From the NCBI GenBank assembly GCA_023249305.1, contig JAHFCU010000002.1, forward strand, positions 1 to 38,573: a stretch of DNA of 38,573 nucleotides. The letters are read 5' to 3'. The notes beneath the pieces are model-generated. The model did no database searches. It saw only the letters and a program-made list of their open reading frames with translations, and was not told where the DNA came from. Shown here in pieces: positions 33,007 through 38,573 of this stretch (position 1 is the stretch's first letter; each line of letters starts with the position of its first letter). A program made the position numbers and the translations under genes. Source of the DNA: Gemmatimonadota bacterium (GTDB lineage Bacteria; Gemmatimonadota; Gemmatimonadetes; Gemmatimonadales; Gemmatimonadaceae).

Positions 33007-33120
33007 GCTGGGAGATGGGAGATGGGAGGCGGGAGAGCGGACTCCTGTCGCTGGAAATCTCAGCGGCGCACCGCCGTTCGTCTACCTTCTCCCATCTCCC
33101 TTCTCCCATCTCCCATCAGC
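33007..33120. repeat. GGGAGAT-heptad inverted-repeat element, copy C
   Basis: A 29-nt left arm (33010-33038) and a 29-nt right arm (33086-33114) are complementary at 24 of 29 positions; GCT (33007-33009) and AGC (33118-33120) extend the pairing after a 3-nt offset. The core is 47 nt. The left arm has four GGG tracts spaced exactly 7 nt apart (33010, 33017, 33024, 33031), and the right arm has four CCC tracts also 7 nt apart (33091, 33098, 33105, 33112). Each arm is therefore a textbook G-quadruplex motif, one on each strand. The element fills nearly the whole csaA-osmC gap. Confidence 0.85.
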
Positions 33121-33122
33121 TC

Positions 33123-33455
33123 CTATCCTATCCGCACTCCATTGGCCACCGGGTGGTCCACGGCAAGCAGAACGACCTCGTGCGCCTCCGGCATCGCGCC
33201 GAGCACGAGCACCTCGCTCGTGAAACCGGCGACGTTGCGCGTCCCGATGTTGGTCACGGCCACCACTTGGCGGCCGACGAGGGATTCGGGCGTGTAGTGC
33301 ATCGTGAGTTGGGCGCTCGAACGCTTGATCCCAAGCTCGGGCCCGAAATCAATCTCAAGCCGGATGGACGGCTTCACGGCGCGCGCGAACGGCTCCGCCG
33401 AAAGCACAGTTCCCACACGGATGTCAATGTCGAAGAAGTCCTGGGGAGTCGGCAT
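33123..33455 (-). CDS. csaA: CsaA, tRNA-binding-domain chaperone-like protein
   Basis: The 110-aa single-domain protein has the EMAP/ARC1-type OB fold: FFDIDIRVGTVLSAEPFA, LEIDFGPELGIKRSSAQLT, the VGRQVVAVTNI strand and the C-terminal EVLVLGA, LLAVDHPVANGVRIG. The length and sequence match CsaA, reported to bind tRNA-like ligands and to act as an export-related chaperone in Bacillus; its role here is inferred. The start has no Shine-Dalgarno, but TAGTTT ends 6 nt before the ATG. Confidence 0.92.
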   Translation of the reverse strand: MPTPQDFFDIDIRVGTVLSAEPFARAVKPSIRLEIDFGPELGIKRSSAQLTMHYTPESLVGRQVVAVTNIGTRNVAGFTSEVLVLGAMPEAHEVVLLAVDHPVANGVRIG

Positions 33456-33461
33456 TTGCCG

Positions 33462-33560
33462 AAACTAGCGAGCCCCGGCAAGCGGCGCATCTGCGCCGCG
33501 AGCGGCGCCGCCACGTCCACGCCGCACCGCTCGCGCGAGGCGCGCGCGCCTCGCTAGCTT
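33462..33560. promoter_or_regulatory. Mirrored -10-like boxes of the divergent csaA and ferredoxin genes
   Basis: CTCGCTAG is present once on each strand, as a near-perfect inverted repeat about 80 nt apart. On the minus strand TAGTTT (33467-33462) ends 6 nt before the csaA ATG; on the plus strand TAGCTT (33555-33560) ends 5 nt before the ferredoxin ATG. Neither gene has a Shine-Dalgarno, so both transcripts may be leaderless. The GC-rich 80-nt interior has no clear -35. Confidence 0.4.
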
Positions 33561-33565
33561 GGGGC

Positions 33566-33886
33566 ATGGGACAATACGAGCACCACGTCTTCGTCTGCAC
33601 GTCGGGCAAGACCTGCCCCACGCAAGACTCGAAGGATGTCTTCGCGGCTATCCGCGCGGCCGTGGTGGACGCCGGCATCAAGGGTCGCGTGCGCGTCAAC
33701 CACGCGGGCTGCCTCGGCCAGTGCGGCCACGGCCCGATGGTGGTCGTGTATCCCGACGACGTCTGGTACCACGGCGTGAGGCCCACCGACGCGGGACAGA
33801 TCGTCAGCGAGCACTTGATCGCGGGACGTCCCGTCGAGACGCTCCGCTACGTCGCCCCGCCGGGCGACAACAAGCTCCCCGAGTAG
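33566..33886 (+). CDS. (2Fe-2S) thioredoxin-like ferredoxin
   Basis: The 106-aa cytoplasmic protein matches the Shethna/thioredoxin-like [2Fe-2S] ferredoxin family. The start HHVFVCTSGKTCPTQ supplies Cys11 and Cys17 (a five-residue gap, shorter than in the NuoE-type fold), and NHAGCLGQCGHGPMVVVYPDDVWYHGV supplies Cys49 and Cys53. The WYHGV and the following acidic helix (DAGQIVSEHLIAGRPV) are typical. The electron partner is unknown. It diverges from csaA and converges on the M16 protease gene. Confidence 0.92.
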   Translation: MGQYEHHVFVCTSGKTCPTQDSKDVFAAIRAAVVDAGIKGRVRVNHAGCLGQCGHGPMVVVYPDDVWYHGVRPTDAGQIVSEHLIAGRPVETLRYVAPPGDNKLPE

Positions 33887-33929
33887 CGGCGGTGTTGGAC
33901 GCGCGTCAAGCGTGCCCAGCGTGCGTTGC

Positions 33930-36749
33930 TTAGGGTGTCGGCTTCCGCGCTTCCTCGGGGAGCAGCGTGAACCGGGCGTACTGCGAGAGGTTGAGGTAGC
34001 GCCCGGCCGCGTCGCGCAGTTGCGAAGCCGTCAGCTTCTTCACGAGCGAAGGGTATTCGATCGTCGCGTGCTGGTCGCGCGCGTCCTCATCGTGGTCACT
34101 CATCCAGCCGAGCCACGTCGAGTTTTCGCGCAGTCCTGTTTCGTGCGAACGGAGAAACGTCTCATGAATCTTTTCCATCTCTTCCGCAGTGGGACCGGTG
34201 CGCTTCACGGAGTCAATGACGGCAAACGCGGCGGCCGCGAGCTCTTCGACACGCTCCGGTGCGGATTCGAAGCTGAAGGTGATGCTGTAACGCTTGTACG
34301 GAATCCAGCTACCCGACGCGCTCACCCCCACATCGTAGGTACCGCTCTTGTCTTCGCGCAGCGCGTCGCGGAAGCGCAGCTCAAGCAATTGGCGCAGCGC
34401 GTCAAGTTCCAGGCGGTTCTCCCATGAATACGCGAAGTCGCCATGGAAGGTGAGACGCGACTCGGCCTTGGGATCTGTCCCTTTCCGCACGATGCGGCTG
34501 ACCACGCCCTTTGGTGGGCGGATGCCGCGGTCCACGAAGGTCTCGGTCTTCCCCTTGGCCGGCAGTGAGCCGATGTACCGCTCAACCAGCGGACGGATGC
34601 CCGGCAGGGTGAAGTTGCCGACGAGATAAAACGTCCATCCCGTGAAGTTGGCGAAGCGCGCGCGGTAGAGCGCGAACGCGCGCGTCGCGTCGAGCGAATC
34701 GAGTTGCTCGGGCTGGAACAGCCGTACGCGCGGGTGGTAGTTGGCCATCACCACGGTGACGGTGTCGTCGAATGCCTGCGCCGGCGTGTTACGGCTGTTT
34801 TGCAACGCGGCTTTCATCATCCCGCGGTTCGCGGCAAAAAGCGCCGTGTCGAGCCGCGGCGCCGTGGCACTGAGCCAGAGCAGCTCGAACATCGTCTGCA
34901 GGTCGCGCGGCGAAGCCGACCCGTACGCGGACTCCCCATTCTCGTTCACGGAGACCGCGGCGCTGGCAACCTTGCCGGTCAGCATGCGCCGCAACTGGTT
35001 GTCGCTGAACTCGCCGACCCCGCCGAGGACGAAATCCGAGAGGGTGGCGATATTATGATCCGCGTTGCCCAGCAAGGAGTACCCGCCCGGCCTCCGGCCG
35101 AGCAGGAGCACTTGGTCGTTCTTGAAGTCGGTGGGCTTGAGCAGGACGCGGATTCCGTTGCCAAGCGTCCACTCGGTGATGCCGAGGTCGGTGATGGTGG
35201 TGGTCTTCGCGACCTTGCCGGGTCGAGGCGGATGCGCGACTAACGGTCGGTCGGCCGTCGAGTCCACGTAGGCGACCATTGATTGCGCCGACACGCGAGT
35301 GAACACGGCGACCAGCGCGGAATCCGTCGGGAGGGCCACGTCCGCTCGCGCGGGCGCGGCGATCAGGATGGTGCGGTTTCCCTCGGGCATCCAGCTTTTC
35401 GCGGCGCCGTTCACCTCGTCGAGCGTGACGCCGGGGAGAAAGGCTGTGGCGAGGCTCAGTACCTGCTCGGGATTCGCGATGTTCGACTGCCGTAGCATGT
35501 GCGACACGAGCTGGTTGGCGTGCACCTTGGAGTCCGTCTTGGACGCCTCGGACACGCTGCGTTCGAACGAACGGACCAGGCTGGCCTTCTGACGTTCGAA
35601 CTCCGTGGCGGTAAACCCATACCGTCTGGCGCGCTCCAACTCGGCGAGCGTCGCGGTGAGCGCGTCGGTAAACCGGCCGTCCTTGACCATCGCCGCGACG
35701 GTGAACGCATCACGCGTCGGAAGGAGCGAACCGTTCGCCGCGTACGCGAAGGCGAAGGACGTGCTCTCGTGCTGCGCCAGTTCACCCAGCCGCTGCGAGA
35801 GCAGGCCGGTGTACATGCCCGCGATGAGCGATGTGCGCCAGGCGCCCACCGTGCCGCGCGGCCGCGGCGGCAATAACCACTGCACTTGCACGACGCTCTG
35901 TGGGAGTTCGGGGTCGGCTGCGGTCGAGACGCGCGTGTCGGCATGGTCGGGCGCGTCGTAGGTGAGGCGGGGACGCTCCGGCGCCGGATTCACGAGCGCC
36001 CCGAAGCGCTCCTTGATGGCGCGCTCCATGGCCGCTGCGTCGAAGTCGCCGACGGCGACGACCGCCATCAAATCGGGGCGGTACCAGTCGGCATAGAAGC
36101 GGCGCGTGGCAGCCAGTGTCGCGGTGTCGAGGCTCTCCTTAGTGCCGACGGGAAAGTGGTCGGCATAGCGCGACCCCTTGAACTCGACGCCGAACTGCCG
36201 CTCGCTGATCCTCTGACTGGCGCCGCGCCCCGTGCGCCACTCCTCGATGACCACCCCGCGCTCACGCGCAAACTCGATGCTGTCGAACGTGACCGCCGAC
36301 GCCCAGTCCTGCAGGACGTCGAGCGCGGTGTTCAGCAAGGCGGCCGTGTCGGTGGGAATCTGCAGCATGTACACGGTTTCTTCGAAACTCGTTGACGCGT
36401 TGAGATCGGCGCCAAAGCGCATTCCGCTGCGCTCGAGAAACGACACAATGGCCTGCTTGGGGAATCGCTTCGTCCCGTTGAAGGCCATGTGCTCGACATA
36501 GTGCGCGAGTCCACGCTGATCCTCGTCCTCGAGAATGGAACCGGCCCGCACGACGAGACGCAGCTCGGCGCGTTGCGCGGGCTTCTCGTTGCGCCGCACG
36601 AAATAGCGCAGGCCGTTGGGCAGCGTTCCCTGCACGACGGCCGGGTCAACCGGGAGGAGGTCGGTGAGCTTCGGAACGGCTTGCTGGGCATCGGCTGTAC
36701 CGACACACAACAAGACGAATAGCGCGATGGAACCGTGGCGGATTCGCAT
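33930..36749 (-). CDS. Exported M16-family zinc metallopeptidase
   Basis: The 939-aa inverzincin has the reversed zinc motif HYVEH (His83, Glu86, His87) in RGLAHYVEHMAFNGTKRFP and a third ligand, probably Glu163, in ERGVVIEEWR. The ATG at 36749 starts a signal peptide (IALFVLLCVGTADAQQ); the frame stays open 81 codons further upstream, but that part is Arg-rich and non-coding in character. The N-terminal catalytic half is followed by a second M16 domain (from about residue 540, ITEWTLGNGIRVLLKPTDF) without a zinc motif, then the terminal substrate-chamber domains. It is pitrilysin/PqqL-like and probably clears peptides in the periplasm. Confidence 0.93.
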   Translation of the reverse strand: MRIRHGSIALFVLLCVGTADAQQAVPKLTDLLPVDPAVVQGTLPNGLRYFVRRNEKPAQRAELRLVVRAGSILEDEDQRGLAHYVEHMAFNGTKRFPKQAIVSFLERSGMRFGADLNASTSFEETVYMLQIPTDTAALLNTALDVLQDWASAVTFDSIEFARERGVVIEEWRTGRGASQRISERQFGVEFKGSRYADHFPVGTKESLDTATLAATRRFYADWYRPDLMAVVAVGDFDAAAMERAIKERFGALVNPAPERPRLTYDAPDHADTRVSTAADPELPQSVVQVQWLLPPRPRGTVGAWRTSLIAGMYTGLLSQRLGELAQHESTSFAFAYAANGSLLPTRDAFTVAAMVKDGRFTDALTATLAELERARRYGFTATEFERQKASLVRSFERSVSEASKTDSKVHANQLVSHMLRQSNIANPEQVLSLATAFLPGVTLDEVNGAAKSWMPEGNRTILIAAPARADVALPTDSALVAVFTRVSAQSMVAYVDSTADRPLVAHPPRPGKVAKTTTITDLGITEWTLGNGIRVLLKPTDFKNDQVLLLGRRPGGYSLLGNADHNIATLSDFVLGGVGEFSDNQLRRMLTGKVASAAVSVNENGESAYGSASPRDLQTMFELLWLSATAPRLDTALFAANRGMMKAALQNSRNTPAQAFDDTVTVVMANYHPRVRLFQPEQLDSLDATRAFALYRARFANFTGWTFYLVGNFTLPGIRPLVERYIGSLPAKGKTETFVDRGIRPPKGVVSRIVRKGTDPKAESRLTFHGDFAYSWENRLELDALRQLLELRFRDALREDKSGTYDVGVSASGSWIPYKRYSITFSFESAPERVEELAAAAFAVIDSVKRTGPTAEEMEKIHETFLRSHETGLRENSTWLGWMSDHDEDARDQHATIEYPSLVKKLTASQLRDAAGRYLNLSQYARFTLLPEEARKPTP

Positions 36750-36879
36750 CTGAGGACGATGGCCGAGGTCGGCGCGCCGGGCAAGCCGCGATGGCCGGCC
36801 GGTGGCCGCGGCCAATTGCACCAACTGACGCCAATAGCGGGCACGTGATGGCTTGCGGCCGGCACCGGGGCGCGGCAGA

Positions 36880-36905
36880 TATAAGCAACCCATCCCGACG
36901 AGGGA
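36880..36905 (+). promoter_or_regulatory. Possible -10 box and Shine-Dalgarno of the small gene at 36911
   Basis: TATAAG (36880-36885) fits a -10 element; the nearest -35 candidate TTGCGG (36853) is 21 nt away, which is too far. GAGGGA (36900-36905) is a good Shine-Dalgarno 5 nt before the GTG. The rest of the 161-nt gap from the M16 gene shows nothing clear. Confidence 0.35.
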
Positions 36906-36910
36906 TTGCA

Positions 36911-37180
36911 GTGTCCGACGTTCTCTACGAACGCACGATGCCCGAGGGGGCCACCGTGCGCATCCGCCGGCTGACGCCAACAGACGCCGCACCAGTGCGC
37001 GCCGTCATCGAGGTGGATCGCCGGAACTCGGGGCCGCGGTCGATTGATGCCCGCAGGATGCCGCCACCACTCATGGCCGTCGAAGGCGAGACGGAGCAGA
37101 GCGTCGTCGCCGCGCTGCTGCCGTTCGTCGAGGAAGATGCTGCCGTCGCGCGGCTCATCGCGCAGCGTTCGGCGCCCTAG
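36911..37180 (+). CDS. Small uncharacterised protein
   Basis: The 89-aa product (MSDVLYERTMPEGATVRIRRLTPTDA...) starts at a GTG with a good Shine-Dalgarno. Its N-terminus, ATVRIRRLTPTDAAPVRAV, loosely resembles the first strand and helix of GNAT acetyltransferases, but the acetyl-CoA-binding part is absent; it may simply be an unrelated helical protein. The C-terminal half is a predicted helix (EQSVVAALLPFVEEDAAVARLIAQR). There is no signal peptide. Function unknown. Confidence 0.55.
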   Translation: MSDVLYERTMPEGATVRIRRLTPTDAAPVRAVIEVDRRNSGPRSIDARRMPPPLMAVEGETEQSVVAALLPFVEEDAAVARLIAQRSAP

Positions 37181-37226
37181 CCGACGCCCGAGGCGCGCCG
37201 GTCCCGCCCCATTCCCTCGCTGGCGT

Positions 37227-37248
37227 TGTCGTGCGATTATGCACGACA
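37227..37248. promoter_or_regulatory. Perfect 8-bp dyad before a small gene (possible operator or mRNA hairpin)
   Basis: TGTCGTGC (37227-37234) and GCACGACA (37241-37248) are perfectly complementary around a 6-nt spacer GATTAT. The dyad ends 3 nt before the ATG at 37252, where it would cover the ribosome-binding region. A regulator binding site or a translation-blocking hairpin are both possible. Confidence 0.45.
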
Positions 37249-37251
37249 TCC

Positions 37252-37569
37252 ATGGCTAGTCCCTTCGACGCGCGCAGCCAACTGCTTGGCGTGGCCAAGC
37301 GACTCCTCCTCGAGGGGCCGGCGTTGCCCACGCGCGTCGTGTCCACTGATCCGCCGCGGCTCACGCCTGCGGCCCTGGAGAACCTTCGCATGTCCCGCTC
37401 TCGCGAACGGATCCTCGCCAACCTCGATGACATGTATCGCGAGGCGTTCGAGCGCGCCAAGGCGACCGAGGACGAGTCGCAAATGAAGGCGCTCGACTTC
37501 TCGTACCGCCGTGAGCAGCTCTATTTCGAGATCCTGCTCGACGTGCGTGACGCCATCGAGCGGAGCTGA
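37252..37569 (+). CDS. Small uncharacterised helical protein
   Basis: The 105-aa product (MASPFDARSQLLGVAKRLLLEG...) is highly charged and mostly helical: a short N-terminal helix, a Pro-rich linker (GPALPTRVVSTDPPRLTP), then a long helix pair (RERILANLDDMYREAFERAKATEDESQMKALDFSYRREQLYFEILLDVRDAIER). There is no signal peptide, membrane segment or Cys. A start at GTG 37231 would lie within the dyad and is less likely. I do not recognise a family. Confidence 0.65.
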   Translation: MASPFDARSQLLGVAKRLLLEGPALPTRVVSTDPPRLTPAALENLRMSRSRERILANLDDMYREAFERAKATEDESQMKALDFSYRREQLYFEILLDVRDAIERS

Positions 37570-37625
37570 CGCACCGCCTCCCATGCGTGGTCCGTGCCGC
37601 GTCATCGGTGACGCGCTGTTCCTGA

Positions 37626-37647
37626 CGGGCGGCCGCTTGGCCGCCCG
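37626..37647 (+). terminator. GC-rich hairpin between the small gene and the amidohydrolase
   Basis: CGGGCGGCC (37626-37634) and GGCCGCCCG (37639-37647) form a perfect 9-bp stem with loop GCTT. No U tract follows, so termination is only a possibility. Confidence 0.4.
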
Positions 37648-37668
37648 CGCCCTAGCGCTGAGGCTTCA

Positions 37669-38573
37669 ATGCACCCGCTCGCCCAGACTGCTGTGATAAG
37701 TCTTGCCATCGTCAACGCCCGCGTCTGGACCGGCGACGCGCGCCACCCGTGGGCCGATGCCGTCGCGGTCGACGGCGCACACATCGCCGCCGTGGGCTCG
37801 AGCGCCGAGATCCGCAAGCTCTCCGGCGCCAAGGCGCGCCTGATTGACGCGCATGGTGCCATGGTAATCCCCGGCTTCACCGATGCGCACGTGCACTTCA
37901 TTGACGGGGGCTTCGCGCTGCAGTCGGTGAAGCTGCGCGACGCCAAGACGAAAGCTGAGTTCATTCAGCGAATTGGGGCGTACGCGAGAACGCTGCCGGC
38001 CGGCACGTGGATTCTGAACGGCGACTGGGATCACGAGAACTGGGGCGGAGAACTCCCGACCCGTCAGTGGATTGATTCCGTGACGCCGAACAATCCCGTC
38101 TGGATCAATCGCCTCGACGGCCACATGCATCTCGCCAACTCGGCGGCGCTCAAGGCGGCCAAGGTCACGAAGGACGTCAAGGATGTTGTGGGCGGCACGA
38201 TCGTGCGCGACGCGGTCGGCGAGCCGACGGGGATCTTCAAGGACAACGCGACGAGCGTCGTCTGGCGTGCCGTGCCGGAGCCAAGCGCGGCGCTCACCGA
38301 TCATGCGCTGCGCGCGGCGATGGCATACGTGAACGAGCAGGGCGTCACCGCTGTGCACAACATGGGGTCCTGGGGTGATCTCGCGGCGTTTAAACGCGCG
38401 CACGCTGCCGGCGCGCTGACCACGCGCATCTATGCCGTCGTGCCGCTTTCGAGCTGGAAGCGCCTCGCCGACACCGTGAAGGCGCGCGGCAATGGCGACG
38501 ACTGGGTGCGCATCGGCGGGCTCAAGGGTTTTGTGGACGGCTCCATCGGTTCGCACACGGCGGCGATGCTCGA
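37669..38573 (+). CDS. Amidohydrolase family 3 protein (YtcJ-like), N-terminal part
   Basis: The frame is open from the ATG at 37669 to the end of the window (301 codons), so the C-terminus is missing. GAGG lies 5 nt before this ATG; an in-frame GTG at 37693 is the alternative. The product has the N-terminal beta sandwich (LAIVNARVWTGDARHPWADAVAV), then the metal-binding GFTDAHVHFIDGG (His74, His76), the family-3 signature WILNGDWDHENWGGELPTRQWID, RLDGHMHLANSAAL and KGFVDGSIGSHTAAML. These enzymes hydrolyse amide or imide bonds of unknown natural substrates. There is no signal peptide in the visible start, although many homologues are exported. Confidence 0.92.
   Translation, partial: MHPLAQTAVISLAIVNARVWTGDARHPWADAVAVDGAHIAAVGSSAEIRKLSGAKARLIDAHGAMVIPGFTDAHVHFIDGGFALQSVKLRDAKTKAEFIQRIGAYARTLPAGTWILNGDWDHENWGGELPTRQWIDSVTPNNPVWINRLDGHMHLANSAALKAAKVTKDVKDVVGGTIVRDAVGEPTGIFKDNATSVVWRAVPEPSAALTDHALRAAMAYVNEQGVTAVHNMGSWGDLAAFKRAHAAGALTTRIYAVVPLSSWKRLADTVKARGNGDDWVRIGGLKGFVDGSIGSHTAAML

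Noticed and set aside
14955-33120. The regularly spaced GGGAGAT units as a CRISPR array or microsatellite
   Set aside because: Unit length is only 7 nt, there are no spacers or cas genes, and the units are arranged as inverted arms rather than one tandem tract.
37666-38556. A 296-codon open frame on the minus strand at the right end
   Set aside because: The plus strand of the same region encodes an amidohydrolase with its metal-binding and signature motifs.

Overview
The window is high-GC, densely coded bacterial chromosome with about 27 genes on both strands. No rRNA, tRNA, CRISPR array, phage gene or transposase was seen. A SusC/SusD pair combined with secreted M14, M1 and M16 metallopeptidases, a TolB-like propeller protein, GTG starts and very short intergenic gaps points to Gemmatimonadota. 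This is an inference from gene content, not from a marker gene.

Layout. (1) 1-8256, plus strand: the C-terminal part of an M14-type peptidase, a promoter with a consensus -35 box, a SusC/SusD outer-membrane uptake pair, a strong terminator, and a membrane transporter-like/spermidine-synthase-like fusion. (2) 8505-13712, plus: a sensor kinase overlapping an NtrC-type sigma-54 activator, then a secreted beta-propeller protein preceded by a possible -24/-12 promoter. (3) 13774-14954, minus: queG translationally coupled to a small conserved-looking gene. (4) 15036-17488, plus: an acyltransferase and a LOG-family protein. (5) 17571-18986, minus: a DUF4142 protein and an MBL-fold hydrolase. (6) greA (plus), with an apparent terminator inside its own leader, convergent with glpD (minus). 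(7) 21413-30455, plus: a long, tightly packed run of fadI, fadJ, M14 peptidase, proline dehydrogenase, a small unknown, rsgA, a TPR protein and moaB, with four stop/start overlaps. (8) 30470-33455, minus: M1 aminopeptidase, OsmC-like protein, csaA. (9) A (2Fe-2S) ferredoxin-like gene, an M16 protease (minus), two small unknown genes and the first 301 codons of an amidohydrolase that runs off the window.

Biology. The genes suit an organism living on peptides, amino acids and lipids. SusCD imports oligomers across the outer membrane, secreted M1/M14/M16 peptidases degrade peptides, proline dehydrogenase and FadIJ feed carbon to central metabolism, and GlpD oxidises glycerol 3-phosphate.

Most unusual signals. 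(a) Three related inverted-repeat elements built from an imperfect GGGAGAT heptad (14955-15087, 24929-25031, 33007-33120), one of which encodes the signal-peptide region of a peptidase. (b) An intrinsic terminator between the greA promoter and the greA start, where there is no upstream plus-strand gene to terminate. (c) A recurrent TANNTT box 5-9 nt before start codons lacking a Shine-Dalgarno sequence, suggesting leaderless transcripts. (d) A perfect 8-bp dyad just before a small unknown gene.
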